A stretch of 64,000 nt of DNA from Alloboseaceae bacterium BT-24-1 (GTDB taxonomy: Bacteria > Pseudomonadota > Alphaproteobacteria > Rhizobiales > Beijerinckiaceae), in contig JAOYTL010000011.1 in NCBI GenBank assembly GCA_025846845.1, positions 186,001-250,000 on the forward strand, in the 5' to 3' direction. Below the pieces are notes generated by a model, which made no database searches, was not told the DNA's origin, and saw only the letters and a list, made by a program, of their open reading frames with translations. Each line of letters begins with the position of its first letter. Position 1 is the first letter of the stretch. The translations under genes were made by a program, and so were the position numbers. Below, piece after piece: positions 16,273-24,556 of the stretch.

Positions 16273-18450
16273 ATGACTGGGGTTCTCATCACCGGCAATC
16301 GGGCTGTCTTGGCTGCCGGCGTCGCGTTCGGGGCGATCATCGCGGCCTGGCCGGGCGTTGCGTTTGCGCAAAGCGGTGAAGCGGTCAGCCTGGACACGAT
16401 CGAGGTCCAGGGCGAGCGTGCCAGCGGGCCGGTCAACGGCTATGTCGCCCGGCGCAGCGAGAGCGCGACCAAGACCGACACGCCGCTGATCGAGACGCCG
16501 CAGTCGGTCACCGTCGTCACCCGCGACCAGATGGACGATCAGGGCGCCCAGAGCGTCAGCCAGGCGCTGCGCTATTCGTCGAGCGTGCTCGGCGAGACGC
16601 GCCTGTCGATGGGCCGCTATGACAGCGTCTTCATCCGCGGCTTCGGCGGTGCCGGCACCGGCGCCGGCTTCGTCAACTTCCTCGACGGCCTGCGCCTGCA
16701 GCGCGGTGTCAACTTCCTCGTGCCGAGCGTGGATCCCTGGGGTCTGGAGCGCGTCGAGGTGATCCGCGGCCCGGCCTCCGTGACCTTCGGCCAGGTGAAG
16801 CCGGGCGGCCTGATCGAGATGGTCAGCAAGCGCCCGCGCGACGTCGCGCATGGCGAGGTCCAGGTTCAGTTCGGCAGCTTCGAGCGCAAGCAGTTCGCCT
16901 TCGACATCGGCGGGCCGGTGACGCCGGACAAGACCGTGCTCTACCGGATCGTCGGGCTCGGCCGCGCCGCCGACACCCAGGTCGATTTCACCAAGGAGGA
17001 GCGCCTGTACATCGCGCCCTCCGTCACCTTCCAGCCCAATGCCGCGACGAGCCTGACGCTGCTGACCTCGTACCAGCGCGATCCCGAGACCGGCTTCTAC
17101 GGCTTCATTCCCTCGGTCGGCACCGCGCTGCCGAACCGCAACGGCCGCATCCGCAGCAATTTCTTTCCCGGCGAGCCCGGCTATGAGGGCTACAGCCGCA
17201 ACCACCTGACGGCGGGCTACGCCTTCGAGCACCGCTTCAACGAGGTCTTCAGCTTCCGCCAGAACATCCGCTATTCGGATCTGGAATCGCGCTTCCGCAC
17301 GGTCGCGGCGGCGTCGCTCGGCGCCGACCAGCGCACCCTGACGCGCCGCGTCACCGCCTCGAACGAGAAGGCGCAGACCTTCGGCATCGACAACCAGCTT
17401 CAGGCCGATTTCCGCACCGGCGCGCTGACCCACAAGGTGTTGTTCGGCGTCGACGGCTATTGGAGCGACGGTACCGCTTACACGGGCGCCGGCGGCACGG
17501 TGCAGACGCTCGACGCCTTCAATCCGGTCTATGGCCGCCTGCCGTTTGCGGTCCCGGCAGTGCCGGGCACCGGGCAGGCCCAGCAGCAATACGGCGTCTA
17601 TATCCAGGACCAGATCAAGCTCGACCGGCTCTCGCTGGTGGTCGGCGGCCGCTTCGACCGGGCGATGGCGCGCACGCGCAACCTCGTCAACGGCGCTTTG
17701 ACCAAGCAGGATGACTTTGCCAACACCGGCCGCGTCGCCCTGATGTACAATTTCGACAACGGCTTTGCGCCCTATGCGAGCTACTCGACCTCGTTCGAGC
17801 CGGTCGCGGGCACGACCTTCCGTGGCGTCGCATTCAAGCCGACCGAGGGCGAGCAGTACGAGGCCGGCTTCAAGTACCAGCCACCGGGTTACAATGCCTT
17901 CCTGCAGGCCGCGTTCTACCAGCTGACCCAGACCAATGTGCAGACCGCGGACCTCGCCAATCCCGGCTTCCAGATCCAGACCGGCGAGGTCAGGGCGCGC
18001 GGCGTCGAGGTCGAGGCGCGGGCGACCGTCCTCGATAATCTCGACCTCGTCGCGGCCTATACCTTTACCGATGCCGAGGTGACCAGGAGCACGGGCGTCG
18101 ATCTCGGCAGGCGCCCGACCGTGGTGCCGCGCCACATGGCCTCGCTCTGGGCGCACTACACCTTCAAGACCGGCCTGTTCTCGGGGCTCGGCCTCGGCGC
18201 CGGCGTGCGCTATGTCGGCAAGGGCGCGGGTGACCCTGGCAACACCTTCTTCACCGACGACTACACGCTGGTCGATGCCGCGATCAGCTATGATCTTGGC
18301 GCTGCGAATGCCGCGATGAAGGGCTGGAAGGTGCAGGTCAACGCCCAGAACCTGTTCGACAAGGAGTATGTCTCCGGCTGCTACAGCGGCTTGCAGTGCT
18401 CCTTCGGCATGCGCCGGACCGTGCTCGCCACCCTGTCCTATCGCTGGTGA
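16273..18450 (+). CDS. TonB-dependent siderophore receptor
   Basis: A 725-residue outer-membrane receptor that imports a ferric siderophore using TonB energy. It has a signal peptide ending PGVAFAQS, a TonB-box-like DTIEVQGE, and the plug motif ETPQSVTVVTRDQMDDQGAQ. The beta-barrel ends in the aromatic terminus SYRW. The plug and length fit the FhuE/FpvA/FoxA subfamily. It is first in a five-gene run: receptor, esterase, periplasmic binding protein, siderophore-interacting reductase. No FecB/C/D-type permease or ATPase is in the window, so those parts must be elsewhere. Confidence 0.94.
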   Translation: MTGVLITGNRAVLAAGVAFGAIIAAWPGVAFAQSGEAVSLDTIEVQGERASGPVNGYVARRSESATKTDTPLIETPQSVTVVTRDQMDDQGAQSVSQALRYSSSVLGETRLSMGRYDSVFIRGFGGAGTGAGFVNFLDGLRLQRGVNFLVPSVDPWGLERVEVIRGPASVTFGQVKPGGLIEMVSKRPRDVAHGEVQVQFGSFERKQFAFDIGGPVTPDKTVLYRIVGLGRAADTQVDFTKEERLYIAPSVTFQPNAATSLTLLTSYQRDPETGFYGFIPSVGTALPNRNGRIRSNFFPGEPGYEGYSRNHLTAGYAFEHRFNEVFSFRQNIRYSDLESRFRTVAAASLGADQRTLTRRVTASNEKAQTFGIDNQLQADFRTGALTHKVLFGVDGYWSDGTAYTGAGGTVQTLDAFNPVYGRLPFAVPAVPGTGQAQQQYGVYIQDQIKLDRLSLVVGGRFDRAMARTRNLVNGALTKQDDFANTGRVALMYNFDNGFAPYASYSTSFEPVAGTTFRGVAFKPTEGEQYEAGFKYQPPGYNAFLQAAFYQLTQTNVQTADLANPGFQIQTGEVRARGVEVEARATVLDNLDLVAAYTFTDAEVTRSTGVDLGRRPTVVPRHMASLWAHYTFKTGLFSGLGLGAGVRYVGKGAGDPGNTFFTDDYTLVDAAISYDLGAANAAMKGWKVQVNAQNLFDKEYVSGCYSGLQCSFGMRRTVLATLSYRW

Positions 18451-18461
18451 GGGCGATCGGG

Positions 18462-19319
18462 ATGCTGCGGCCGGAGCGGGTTGCATTCGAGGGGCACTTG
18501 GCTCCGGCTCTCCGGCCGGTCGAGTTGCCGCACACGCATAGCTTCGCCTTCACCTCGGCAGGAGGAGCCGAGTACCGGCTATTGGTCGCGATCCCGCCAG
18601 AGCCGGCGCCGGCCGCCGGCTTCCCAGTTCTCGTCTTGGTCGACGGCGATGCGCTGTTCCCGACCGCGCTATCTGCTGCGCGGCTGCAGGCCGGGCGCCC
18701 CGAGGTTTCTGGCGTTGGCCCGGCTGTTATCCTCGGCGTCGGCTATCCGGGAGCGGCGCCCTTCGATGCCGAGCGGCGCCGGCAAGACCTCTTGCCGACG
18801 GATGGCGGTGCCGATCGCTTCCTCGATTTGATCGCCGGCGAGATGCTGACGCAGGTCGAGAGGCTGGCGCCAATCGACCGGGCCTGCATGTCGCTGGTCG
18901 GCCATTCTTTCGGCGGGCTCTTCGCCTTGCACACGCTGTTCGCGCGGCCCGGCTTGTTCCGCAGCCATGTCGCCGGCAGCCCGTCGATCTGGTGGGACGA
19001 GCGCGCCATCCTTGCGACGCGCGAGCGATTCCTGTGCTCGCCTGCCGCCACGGATACTTCGCGCCTGCTGATCACCGTCGGTGGTGAGGAGCAGAACGAC
19101 GACGCGCGGCGCGATCCGCAGCGTGCGGCGCGGCTGCGCATGGCGCGGATGCTCGACAATGCCGCCGAGATGGCAGAGGCGCTGACGGCCTCCGGGCGGG
19201 TCGACTGCGAGCATGTCGTCTTTCCCGGCGAGAACCATATCTCGGTTGTCCCGGCCATGCTGTCGCGCGCGGTCGCGTTCACGCTCGGCGACGGCGCCGG
19301 GGGAAGGGTGGCACCATGA
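18462..19319 (+). CDS. Alpha/beta hydrolase, siderophore esterase-like (Fes/IroE type)
   Basis: A 285-residue hydrolase of the esterase-D/Fes-like family. The nucleophile motif is GHSFG in SLVGHSFGGLFALH, followed by AGSPSIWWDE and, near the end, FPGENHISV with the likely catalytic His. Related enzymes hydrolyse siderophore ester bonds to release iron. The start ATG is 11 bases after the receptor stop, with GAGGG as ribosome site; an overlapping GTG at 18447 is an alternative. The next gene starts within its stop codon (ATGA). No signal peptide is seen. The substrate siderophore is unknown. Confidence 0.82.
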   Translation: MLRPERVAFEGHLAPALRPVELPHTHSFAFTSAGGAEYRLLVAIPPEPAPAAGFPVLVLVDGDALFPTALSAARLQAGRPEVSGVGPAVILGVGYPGAAPFDAERRRQDLLPTDGGADRFLDLIAGEMLTQVERLAPIDRACMSLVGHSFGGLFALHTLFARPGLFRSHVAGSPSIWWDERAILATRERFLCSPAATDTSRLLITVGGEEQNDDARRDPQRAARLRMARMLDNAAEMAEALTASGRVDCEHVVFPGENHISVVPAMLSRAVAFTLGDGAGGRVAP

Positions 19320-20455
19320 GCGCCTTGCCGTCACGGCCTTTGATGCGGCTGCTGCTCGTCGTCGCCGCGCTGCTTTCGGCTCTGGCGCTGCCCGCCCGCG
19401 CCGAACCGATCGCGGTCACCGACCTGCTCGGACGCAGCGTCACCCTGCCGGCTCCGGCGAAGCGGATCGTGTTGGCGCAGGGGCGCCAGCTCAATGCGCT
19501 CGGCCTGATCCATCCCGACCCGCTCAGCATCCTTGCAGGCTGGGGTGGCGATCATCGCCGGCAGAACCCCGATGCCTATGCCCGCTACCTCGCCAAGTTC
19601 CCGGCGATCGAGTCTGTGCCGACCGTCGGCGATGGCGCGACGCCGGACGGCTTCTCCTTCGAGAAGTCGGTGTCGCTGTCACCGGACCTGGTGATCCTCA
19701 GCTCGTCGCTCGCCGGTACGCGGCGCGGACCGGGCGATCTCGTCCAGCGTTTCGAGGCGGCCGGTATCAAGGTCGCCGTCGTCGATTTCTACCTGCAGCC
19801 GATGCGCGACACGTTGCCGAGCCTGCGCATCCTCGGCAGGCTAGTTGGCCGCGAGGGCCAAGCCGAGGCTTATATCCGCTTCTACGAGGAGCGCCGACGC
19901 CTGATCGAGGAGCGCGTGCGCGGCGCGGAGCGCCCTTCGGTGTTCATGCATGCCCATGCCGGCGGCTTCGATTGCTGCCCGACGCCGGGCAAGGGCACGT
20001 TCGACGACTTCATCACCGCGGCGGGCGGTCGCAATATCGCCGCCGCGATCCTGCCGGGCGCGACCGGACAGATCAGCCTCGAGCAGCTCCTGGCCGCAGA
20101 CCCTGCCATCTATGTCGGGACCGGCGGCACCCATCTGGCAAAGCTCGGTGGCCTCGTCCTGGGGCTCGGCGTCTCGCATGAGACCGCGGCGCAGAGCTTC
20201 GGCGCATTGCTGGAACGGCCCGGCATCGCTGCGCTCGCAGCGGTACGCAATCGCCGCGCTTACGGGCTCTGGCAGCTTTTCAACGACACCCCGCTCCACA
20301 TCGTCGCCATCGAGCGATTGGCGAAATGGTTCCACCCGGATCGCTTCGCCGATGTCGACCCGCAGGCGACGCTGAACGAGATCTCCAAGCGCTTCTCGGC
20401 GATCCCGCTCGACGGCCCGCTCTGGATCGAGAGCGCCCACCAGGCAAAGCCCTGA
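19316..20455 (+). CDS. Iron-siderophore ABC transporter substrate-binding protein
   Basis: A 379-residue periplasmic protein of the FhuD/BtuF (Peripla_BP_2) family that carries the ferric siderophore from the receptor to an inner-membrane ABC transporter. The signal peptide ends ALPARAEP. The family opening follows: AVTDLLGRSVTLPAPAKRIV, then a carboxyl-terminal lobe with ISLEQLLAADPAIYVGTGG. It overlaps the esterase gene by ATGA. The matching permease and ATPase are not nearby. Confidence 0.9.
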   Translation: MSALPSRPLMRLLLVVAALLSALALPARAEPIAVTDLLGRSVTLPAPAKRIVLAQGRQLNALGLIHPDPLSILAGWGGDHRRQNPDAYARYLAKFPAIESVPTVGDGATPDGFSFEKSVSLSPDLVILSSSLAGTRRGPGDLVQRFEAAGIKVAVVDFYLQPMRDTLPSLRILGRLVGREGQAEAYIRFYEERRRLIEERVRGAERPSVFMHAHAGGFDCCPTPGKGTFDDFITAAGGRNIAAAILPGATGQISLEQLLAADPAIYVGTGGTHLAKLGGLVLGLGVSHETAAQSFGALLERPGIAALAAVRNRRAYGLWQLFNDTPLHIVAIERLAKWFHPDRFADVDPQATLNEISKRFSAIPLDGPLWIESAHQAKP

Positions 20456-20480
20456 TCAGGGCAGCGACAGGATAATTGCC

Positions 20481-21593
20481 ATGACCACGCTTCGCGCTGA
20501 AACGCGTATCGCCTTGCCTGATCCTGCTGCCGTGCTGCAGCCGCTTTGCGCGCACCTTCTCGAGCACGAGGCCGATGTCAGCGAGGCCGATGGCGTGACG
20601 ACGATCGTGCTCGGGGACAGCCGGGCCGAGCTGAGCGCGGTGCCGGGCGCGCTGTCAGTTATCGTCGAGGCGGCCGATCTCGCCGGCGTGCAGGGCATGA
20701 AGCTCGTGATCGCGAGCCATGTCGTCGAGTTTGCGCCGGAAGGCGCCGCGCCGGCGATCCGCTGGAGCGGCGACGGCGCCGAGCCGATGCTGCCGCCGGA
20801 CTTCCGGGTGCTGACCGTGGCCGGCGTCGAGCAACTGACGCCGCATATGCGCCGCATCCGCTTCCGCGGAGAGGACCTTGCCCGATACGACTCGCTGGAG
20901 GCGCTGCATGTGCGCCTGTTCATCCCACCGGCGGGCCTGGCCGAGCCGGCCTGGCCGATGATCGGCGCTGATGGCCTGCTGCAATCGCCGCCGCCGGATC
21001 AGCGGCCGGCGATCCGCAAATACACGATCCGCGAGATCGACGTGGCGGCTGGCACGCTCGCCATCGATTTCGTGCTGCACGACGATGCCGGCCCGGGTTC
21101 GGCCTTTGCCGCCGGCGTGCAGGTGGGCGACCGGATCGGCATGGCCGGCCCGGGCGGGCGTGGCCTGAAGCAGGCCGAGCGTTATCTCTTCGTCGCGGAC
21201 GAGACCGGCCTGCCGGCACTGGCGCGCATGTTGGCTCACCTGCCGAAGCAGGCGAGCGGGCTTGCGCTGATCGAGGTCGCCGACGTGAACGAGCGTCAGG
21301 CCTTGCCACTGCCGGAAGGGTTCGATGTCCGTTGGCTCCATCGTGATGGCGTAGCGTCCGGTTCCACGACCTTGCTGACTGACGCCCTGGCCACGCTCGA
21401 CTGGCCGCCGGGCGAGGGCAGTCTTTATCTCTGGGCCGCAACCGAGCACACGGCCTTCCGCGAGATCCGTGCGACGGCGCGCCGGCATCTGCGCCCTGGC
21501 ATCGACGAGCATCTCGTCGTCAGCTATTGGCGCGCCGGCCTCGCTGAGGAGCAGCACATGGCGGAAAAGAAGCAGGCCGCAAAGGCGGCTTGA
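20481..21593 (+). CDS. Siderophore-interacting protein (ferric-siderophore reductase) with amino-terminal DUF2218
   Basis: A 370-residue cytoplasmic flavoprotein of the SIP/ViuB family, expected to reduce the ferric siderophore and free the iron. Residues 1 to about 95 look like the DUF2218 domain. The FAD-binding domain follows, with RKYTIREID in place of the usual R-x-Y-T/S flavin motif, and then the SIP domain (RYLFVADETGLPALARML, YLWAATEHTAFREIR). The carboxyl terminus is lysine- and alanine-rich. Last gene of the siderophore operon; its stop faces the stop of a minus-strand gene 31 bases away. Confidence 0.9.
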   Translation: MTTLRAETRIALPDPAAVLQPLCAHLLEHEADVSEADGVTTIVLGDSRAELSAVPGALSVIVEAADLAGVQGMKLVIASHVVEFAPEGAAPAIRWSGDGAEPMLPPDFRVLTVAGVEQLTPHMRRIRFRGEDLARYDSLEALHVRLFIPPAGLAEPAWPMIGADGLLQSPPPDQRPAIRKYTIREIDVAAGTLAIDFVLHDDAGPGSAFAAGVQVGDRIGMAGPGGRGLKQAERYLFVADETGLPALARMLAHLPKQASGLALIEVADVNERQALPLPEGFDVRWLHRDGVASGSTTLLTDALATLDWPPGEGSLYLWAATEHTAFREIRATARRHLRPGIDEHLVVSYWRAGLAEEQHMAEKKQAAKAA

Positions 21594-21624
21594 AGCGCGC
21601 CTGGCGATGAGGTCGATGGTCGCT

Positions 21625-21960
21625 TCAGGCCTTCAGATGCAGCGTCACCAGCACGGTGATCTCGGCGCCATCGGGCAGCGACGCGGCGACGCGGACGAAA
21701 TTGCCGAAATGGGCGAGGCGCTGGAAGGTCACGGCATCCTTGGCCGCCGGCAGATCAAACTCCGAGCCCTCGGCGCACCAGTGCATGCCGTCGGCGGAGA
21801 TTTCGACGCGCGCCTTTGGCAGCGCCCCCTTCGGCTCCTTCAGGGCGCGCACGAAGACGATGGCTTCCTTCGCCCAGCCGGCCTCGTAGGGCTCGCTCGC
21901 GCTTGTCCCGGTCCAGCTCTCGTTGCGGGCGACGACGGCGGTCAGGTTCTCGGGCAGCAT
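21625..21960 (-). CDS. Protein of unknown function, 111 residues (sugar ABC operon)
   Basis: A small protein (MLPENLTAVV to TLHLKA) without signal peptide or membrane helix. The pattern of alternating hydrophobic residues suggests a compact beta-sandwich. It is translationally coupled to the 294-residue gene upstream (TGATG overlap at 21958-21962) and is the last gene of an operon coding for an enolase-superfamily enzyme and MalF/MalG-type permeases. I do not recognise a catalytic motif. It may partner the preceding protein; a DUF6385-like identity came to mind but I cannot verify it. The coding call is supported by the overlap and by protein-like composition. Confidence 0.72.
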   Translation of the reverse strand: MLPENLTAVVARNESWTGTSASEPYEAGWAKEAIVFVRALKEPKGALPKARVEISADGMHWCAEGSEFDLPAAKDAVTFQRLAHFGNFVRVAASLPDGAEITVLVTLHLKA

Positions 21961-22844
21961 CAGAACTCTCCCGACAGGCAGACGGAATCGAGATAGGCGA
22001 AGGCGCGCTTGTCGGTGTCGGTCTCGGCGAAGAAGGCGAGGTTGAGCATGCACCAGAGGTTCTTCATCGCGGGTATGCGGATGCAGTCGAAGCCGTCCAT
22101 GGCGAAGACGCGGTCATTGACCTGGAAGCGCGTGGCCTGCATCGAGCCGAGGTCGAAATCGAAGCGCAGATAGTGCCAGTTCACCTTGGTCGGGATCTCG
22201 TTGTAGCAGAGCCGCTGCTTGCCGCCGGGCAGGTCCTCCCAGTCATCGGGCGCGAGGTGGTAGTGCGTGATCGTCTTGCCGGCATGGCCGATCGGCTTGA
22301 TCGGCGTCGTCTTGCGCTTGAACTGCCATTTCTGCAGATGTTGACCGTCCTGCGCGTTGAGGAAGCGTAAGTGCGGCATCACGCGATCGCCCGGCCCTGA
22401 CGTATCGCCGATCTGGAGATCGTAGAGGAAGCCGAAGGAGCGGATATCGGTCTCCGAGAGCTGCAGATTGGTCGCCTCGGGCTTGAAGGTGAAATAGGCC
22501 TCCAGCCGGATCGGCCCCGGCTTGCGAAAGGTCAGGCGCTTGATCGCGACGTTCTGCGCGCCTTTCTTAGGCCGCGTTGCGATCTTCAGCGCATAAGAGC
22601 CGTCGACGCCGCCATGCGAGCCGAAATCCCAATTCGGCAAGGTCGAGAGCATGGCGTGGCTGTGCTGGGCATAGCCCGGCAGCATCGCGTCGAGATTGTC
22701 CTCGTAATTGCCGACGAGCTGGGTCCAGCCGCACATGCCGCGGTCGAAATCGTCGAGGCAGATGATGCGGGCCAGCGGGTCGAAGCGGCTGAGCTGCGGA
22801 TCGGCCTCGCGGATGGCACGGCGCATATCGTCGAGCTGGGTCAT
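21960..22844 (-). CDS. Protein of unknown function, 294 residues, possible sugar-active or sugar-binding beta-sandwich
   Basis: A 294-residue protein with no signal peptide or membrane helix. It is rich in aromatic residues and short beta-type stretches (RICLDDFDRGMCGWTQLVGN, IRLEAYFTFKPEA, KVNWHYLRFDFDLG), which recalls concanavalin-like or carbohydrate-binding folds. It follows the MalG-type permease by 4 bases and precedes the coupled 111-residue gene, so it is part of the sugar importer operon. I do not recognise a named enzyme family; DUF6772 is a weak guess. A cytoplasmic role in processing the imported glycoside is plausible but unproven. Confidence 0.78.
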   Translation of the reverse strand: MTQLDDMRRAIREADPQLSRFDPLARIICLDDFDRGMCGWTQLVGNYEDNLDAMLPGYAQHSHAMLSTLPNWDFGSHGGVDGSYALKIATRPKKGAQNVAIKRLTFRKPGPIRLEAYFTFKPEATNLQLSETDIRSFGFLYDLQIGDTSGPGDRVMPHLRFLNAQDGQHLQKWQFKRKTTPIKPIGHAGKTITHYHLAPDDWEDLPGGKQRLCYNEIPTKVNWHYLRFDFDLGSMQATRFQVNDRVFAMDGFDCIRIPAMKNLWCMLNLAFFAETDTDKRAFAYLDSVCLSGEF

Positions 22845-22848
22845 GATC

Positions 22849-23691
22849 CTACCCTTTCACCGCGCCGGCGGTCAGGCCCGCGACGAGATGCTTCTGCATG
22901 AGGATGACGAAGGCGAGCACCGGCACGAGCTGCACGGTCGAGGCGGCGAAGAGCACGCCCCATTCGACGCCTTCGACGGCGCCAATCATCTCGGAGATCA
23001 CCAATGGCGCGGTCTTCGCCTTGGTGGTGGTGAAGATGAAGGCGAAGAGGAACTCGTTCCAGGCGTAGACGATGACGAAGACCGAGACCGCGAGCATGCC
23101 CTGCGCCGCCATCGGCAAGATCACGCGCATGATGATCTGGACCTGCGAGGCGCCGTCCATCATCGCGGCCTCGTCGAGCTCGCGCGGGATCTGGTCGATG
23201 AAGGTGCGCATCACCACCGTCCCGAGCGAGACGAAGAAGGTGGCGTAGAGCACGATCAGCACGAAATGCGTGTCGTTGAGGCCGAGCCAGTTCACCACCG
23301 GAAAGAGCGGCAGCGTGATCACGATCGGCGGGATCAGCCGGATGAAGATCAGGAAGAAAGCCGAGGCCTGCAGGCCCCTCGAGGCGAAGCGCGAATAGGC
23401 GAAGCCGGCGAGCAGGGAGACGCCGACCGCGAGCACGGTCGCGCCGACCGTGACCAGGAAGCTGTTCCACAGGCCGAAGAAGAAATCGCCCCAGCGGCTC
23501 CAGAGCGCCTCGTAGTTCGCCAGCGTCGGCGCGAAGGAGAAGGTGCCGGAGGTCGAGAAGATGTCGCGGTCGGCCTTGAAGGACGACATGGCGATCAGAC
23601 CGATCGGCACGAGCGACCAGGCGACGATCGCAAGCACGCCGACGAGCTTGAGGAGATGGCGCAAAAGCTTGGGCAGGGAGAGCTTAGGCAC
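22849..23691 (-). CDS. Carbohydrate ABC transporter permease, MalG family
   Basis: A 280-residue permease of the MalG/LacG/UgpE family with six hydrophobic segments. The EAA loop is visible as PRELDEAAMMDGASQVQIIM followed by LPMAAQGMLAV. Together with the MalF-type gene it overlaps by 8 bases, it forms the channel of a CUT1 sugar importer. Two paralogous binding proteins are encoded divergently at 26.5-29.2 kb. No MalK-type ATPase is in the neighbourhood, so a shared ATPase from another locus must be used. Confidence 0.93.
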   Translation of the reverse strand: MPKLSLPKLLRHLLKLVGVLAIVAWSLVPIGLIAMSSFKADRDIFSTSGTFSFAPTLANYEALWSRWGDFFFGLWNSFLVTVGATVLAVGVSLLAGFAYSRFASRGLQASAFFLIFIRLIPPIVITLPLFPVVNWLGLNDTHFVLIVLYATFFVSLGTVVMRTFIDQIPRELDEAAMMDGASQVQIIMRVILPMAAQGMLAVSVFVIVYAWNEFLFAFIFTTTKAKTAPLVISEMIGAVEGVEWGVLFAASTVQLVPVLAFVILMQKHLVAGLTAGAVKG

Positions 23692-24556
23692 GCGCGAACA
23701 TCTCCCGGTAGAGCCGGCGTAGATAGAACAGCGCGAGCAGGAGCGAGGCGAGCACGAGCAGCCAGCCGGTGGCGGCGGCCGGGCCGAAGGCGTTGTAGCG
23801 GAAGGCCTCGAGATAGAGGTAGACCGCCATCACCTCGGTCGAGCGCGCCGGACCGCCACCGGTCATCAGCCAGACCTCGGAGAACAGGCGGAAGGCGAAG
23901 ATGTAGCGGAACAGCGCCGCGATCAGCAGCGCCGGCATCAGCAGCGGCAGCGTGATCCGGCGAAACGAGGTCCAGGGCGAGGCGCCGTCGATCGCGGCGG
24001 CCTCGTAGAGATCGCTGGGGATCGAGAGCCTGGCGGCGTAGAGAATGATGAAGCTGAAGGGCAGATGCAGCCAGATCGAGAGCAGGCTGACCATGGCGAG
24101 GCCGTGGCTCGGGTTCACCGCCCATTCGATCGGCGGCAGGCCGAGCGTCATCAGGAGCCGGCTCATCATCCCGACATCCGGCTCGAACAGGAAGCGCCAC
24201 ATCACCACCGCCGAGACCTCGCTGACGGCATAGGGTGCGAGCACGATCGCCAGCAGCAGCGGCCGGAACGGCACCCCCGAGGCGAAGAACAGCGCCATGC
24301 CGAGGCCGAGCAGGAGCTCGACATGCACAACCACGGCGACGACGATCACCGTGTTGAGGAGCGCCTTCCAGAAATAGGCGTCGCCCAGCACCTTCGCGTA
24401 ATTGGCGAAGCCGACGAAGCTCGCCGCCTGGCCGAAGGACGACTGGTTGAGGCTGAGCCAGAAGACATAGATCGCCGGCAGGAAGATGATGCCGCCGATC
24501 ATCAACTGGACCGGCGAGACCAGCGCGATTGCCGAAAGAGGGGTGCGGGCGCTCAT
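23684..24556 (-). CDS. Carbohydrate ABC transporter permease, MalF family
   Basis: A 290-residue permease of the MalF/LacF/UgpA family. Hydrophobic helices begin at residues 8-30 and the EAA motif region reads IPSDLYEAAAIDGASPWTSF. The start ATG at 24554-24556 overlaps the stop of the enolase-type gene (TGATG), so enzyme and permease are co-translated. Partner of the MalG-type permease downstream. Confidence 0.93.
   Translation of the reverse strand: MSARTPLSAIALVSPVQLMIGGIIFLPAIYVFWLSLNQSSFGQAASFVGFANYAKVLGDAYFWKALLNTVIVVAVVVHVELLLGLGMALFFASGVPFRPLLLAIVLAPYAVSEVSAVVMWRFLFEPDVGMMSRLLMTLGLPPIEWAVNPSHGLAMVSLLSIWLHLPFSFIILYAARLSIPSDLYEAAAIDGASPWTSFRRITLPLLMPALLIAALFRYIFAFRLFSEVWLMTGGGPARSTEVMAVYLYLEAFRYNAFGPAAATGWLLVLASLLLALFYLRRLYREMFARA

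Noticed and set aside
15919..18486. An 855-codon minus-strand open frame
   Set aside because: Antisense shadow of the TonB-dependent receptor, whose plus-strand product is a clean family match.
21591..21627. Seven-base inverted repeat TGAAGCG/CGCTTCA linking the stops of two convergent genes
   Set aside because: Stem too short for its 23-base loop and no T-run; may be chance.
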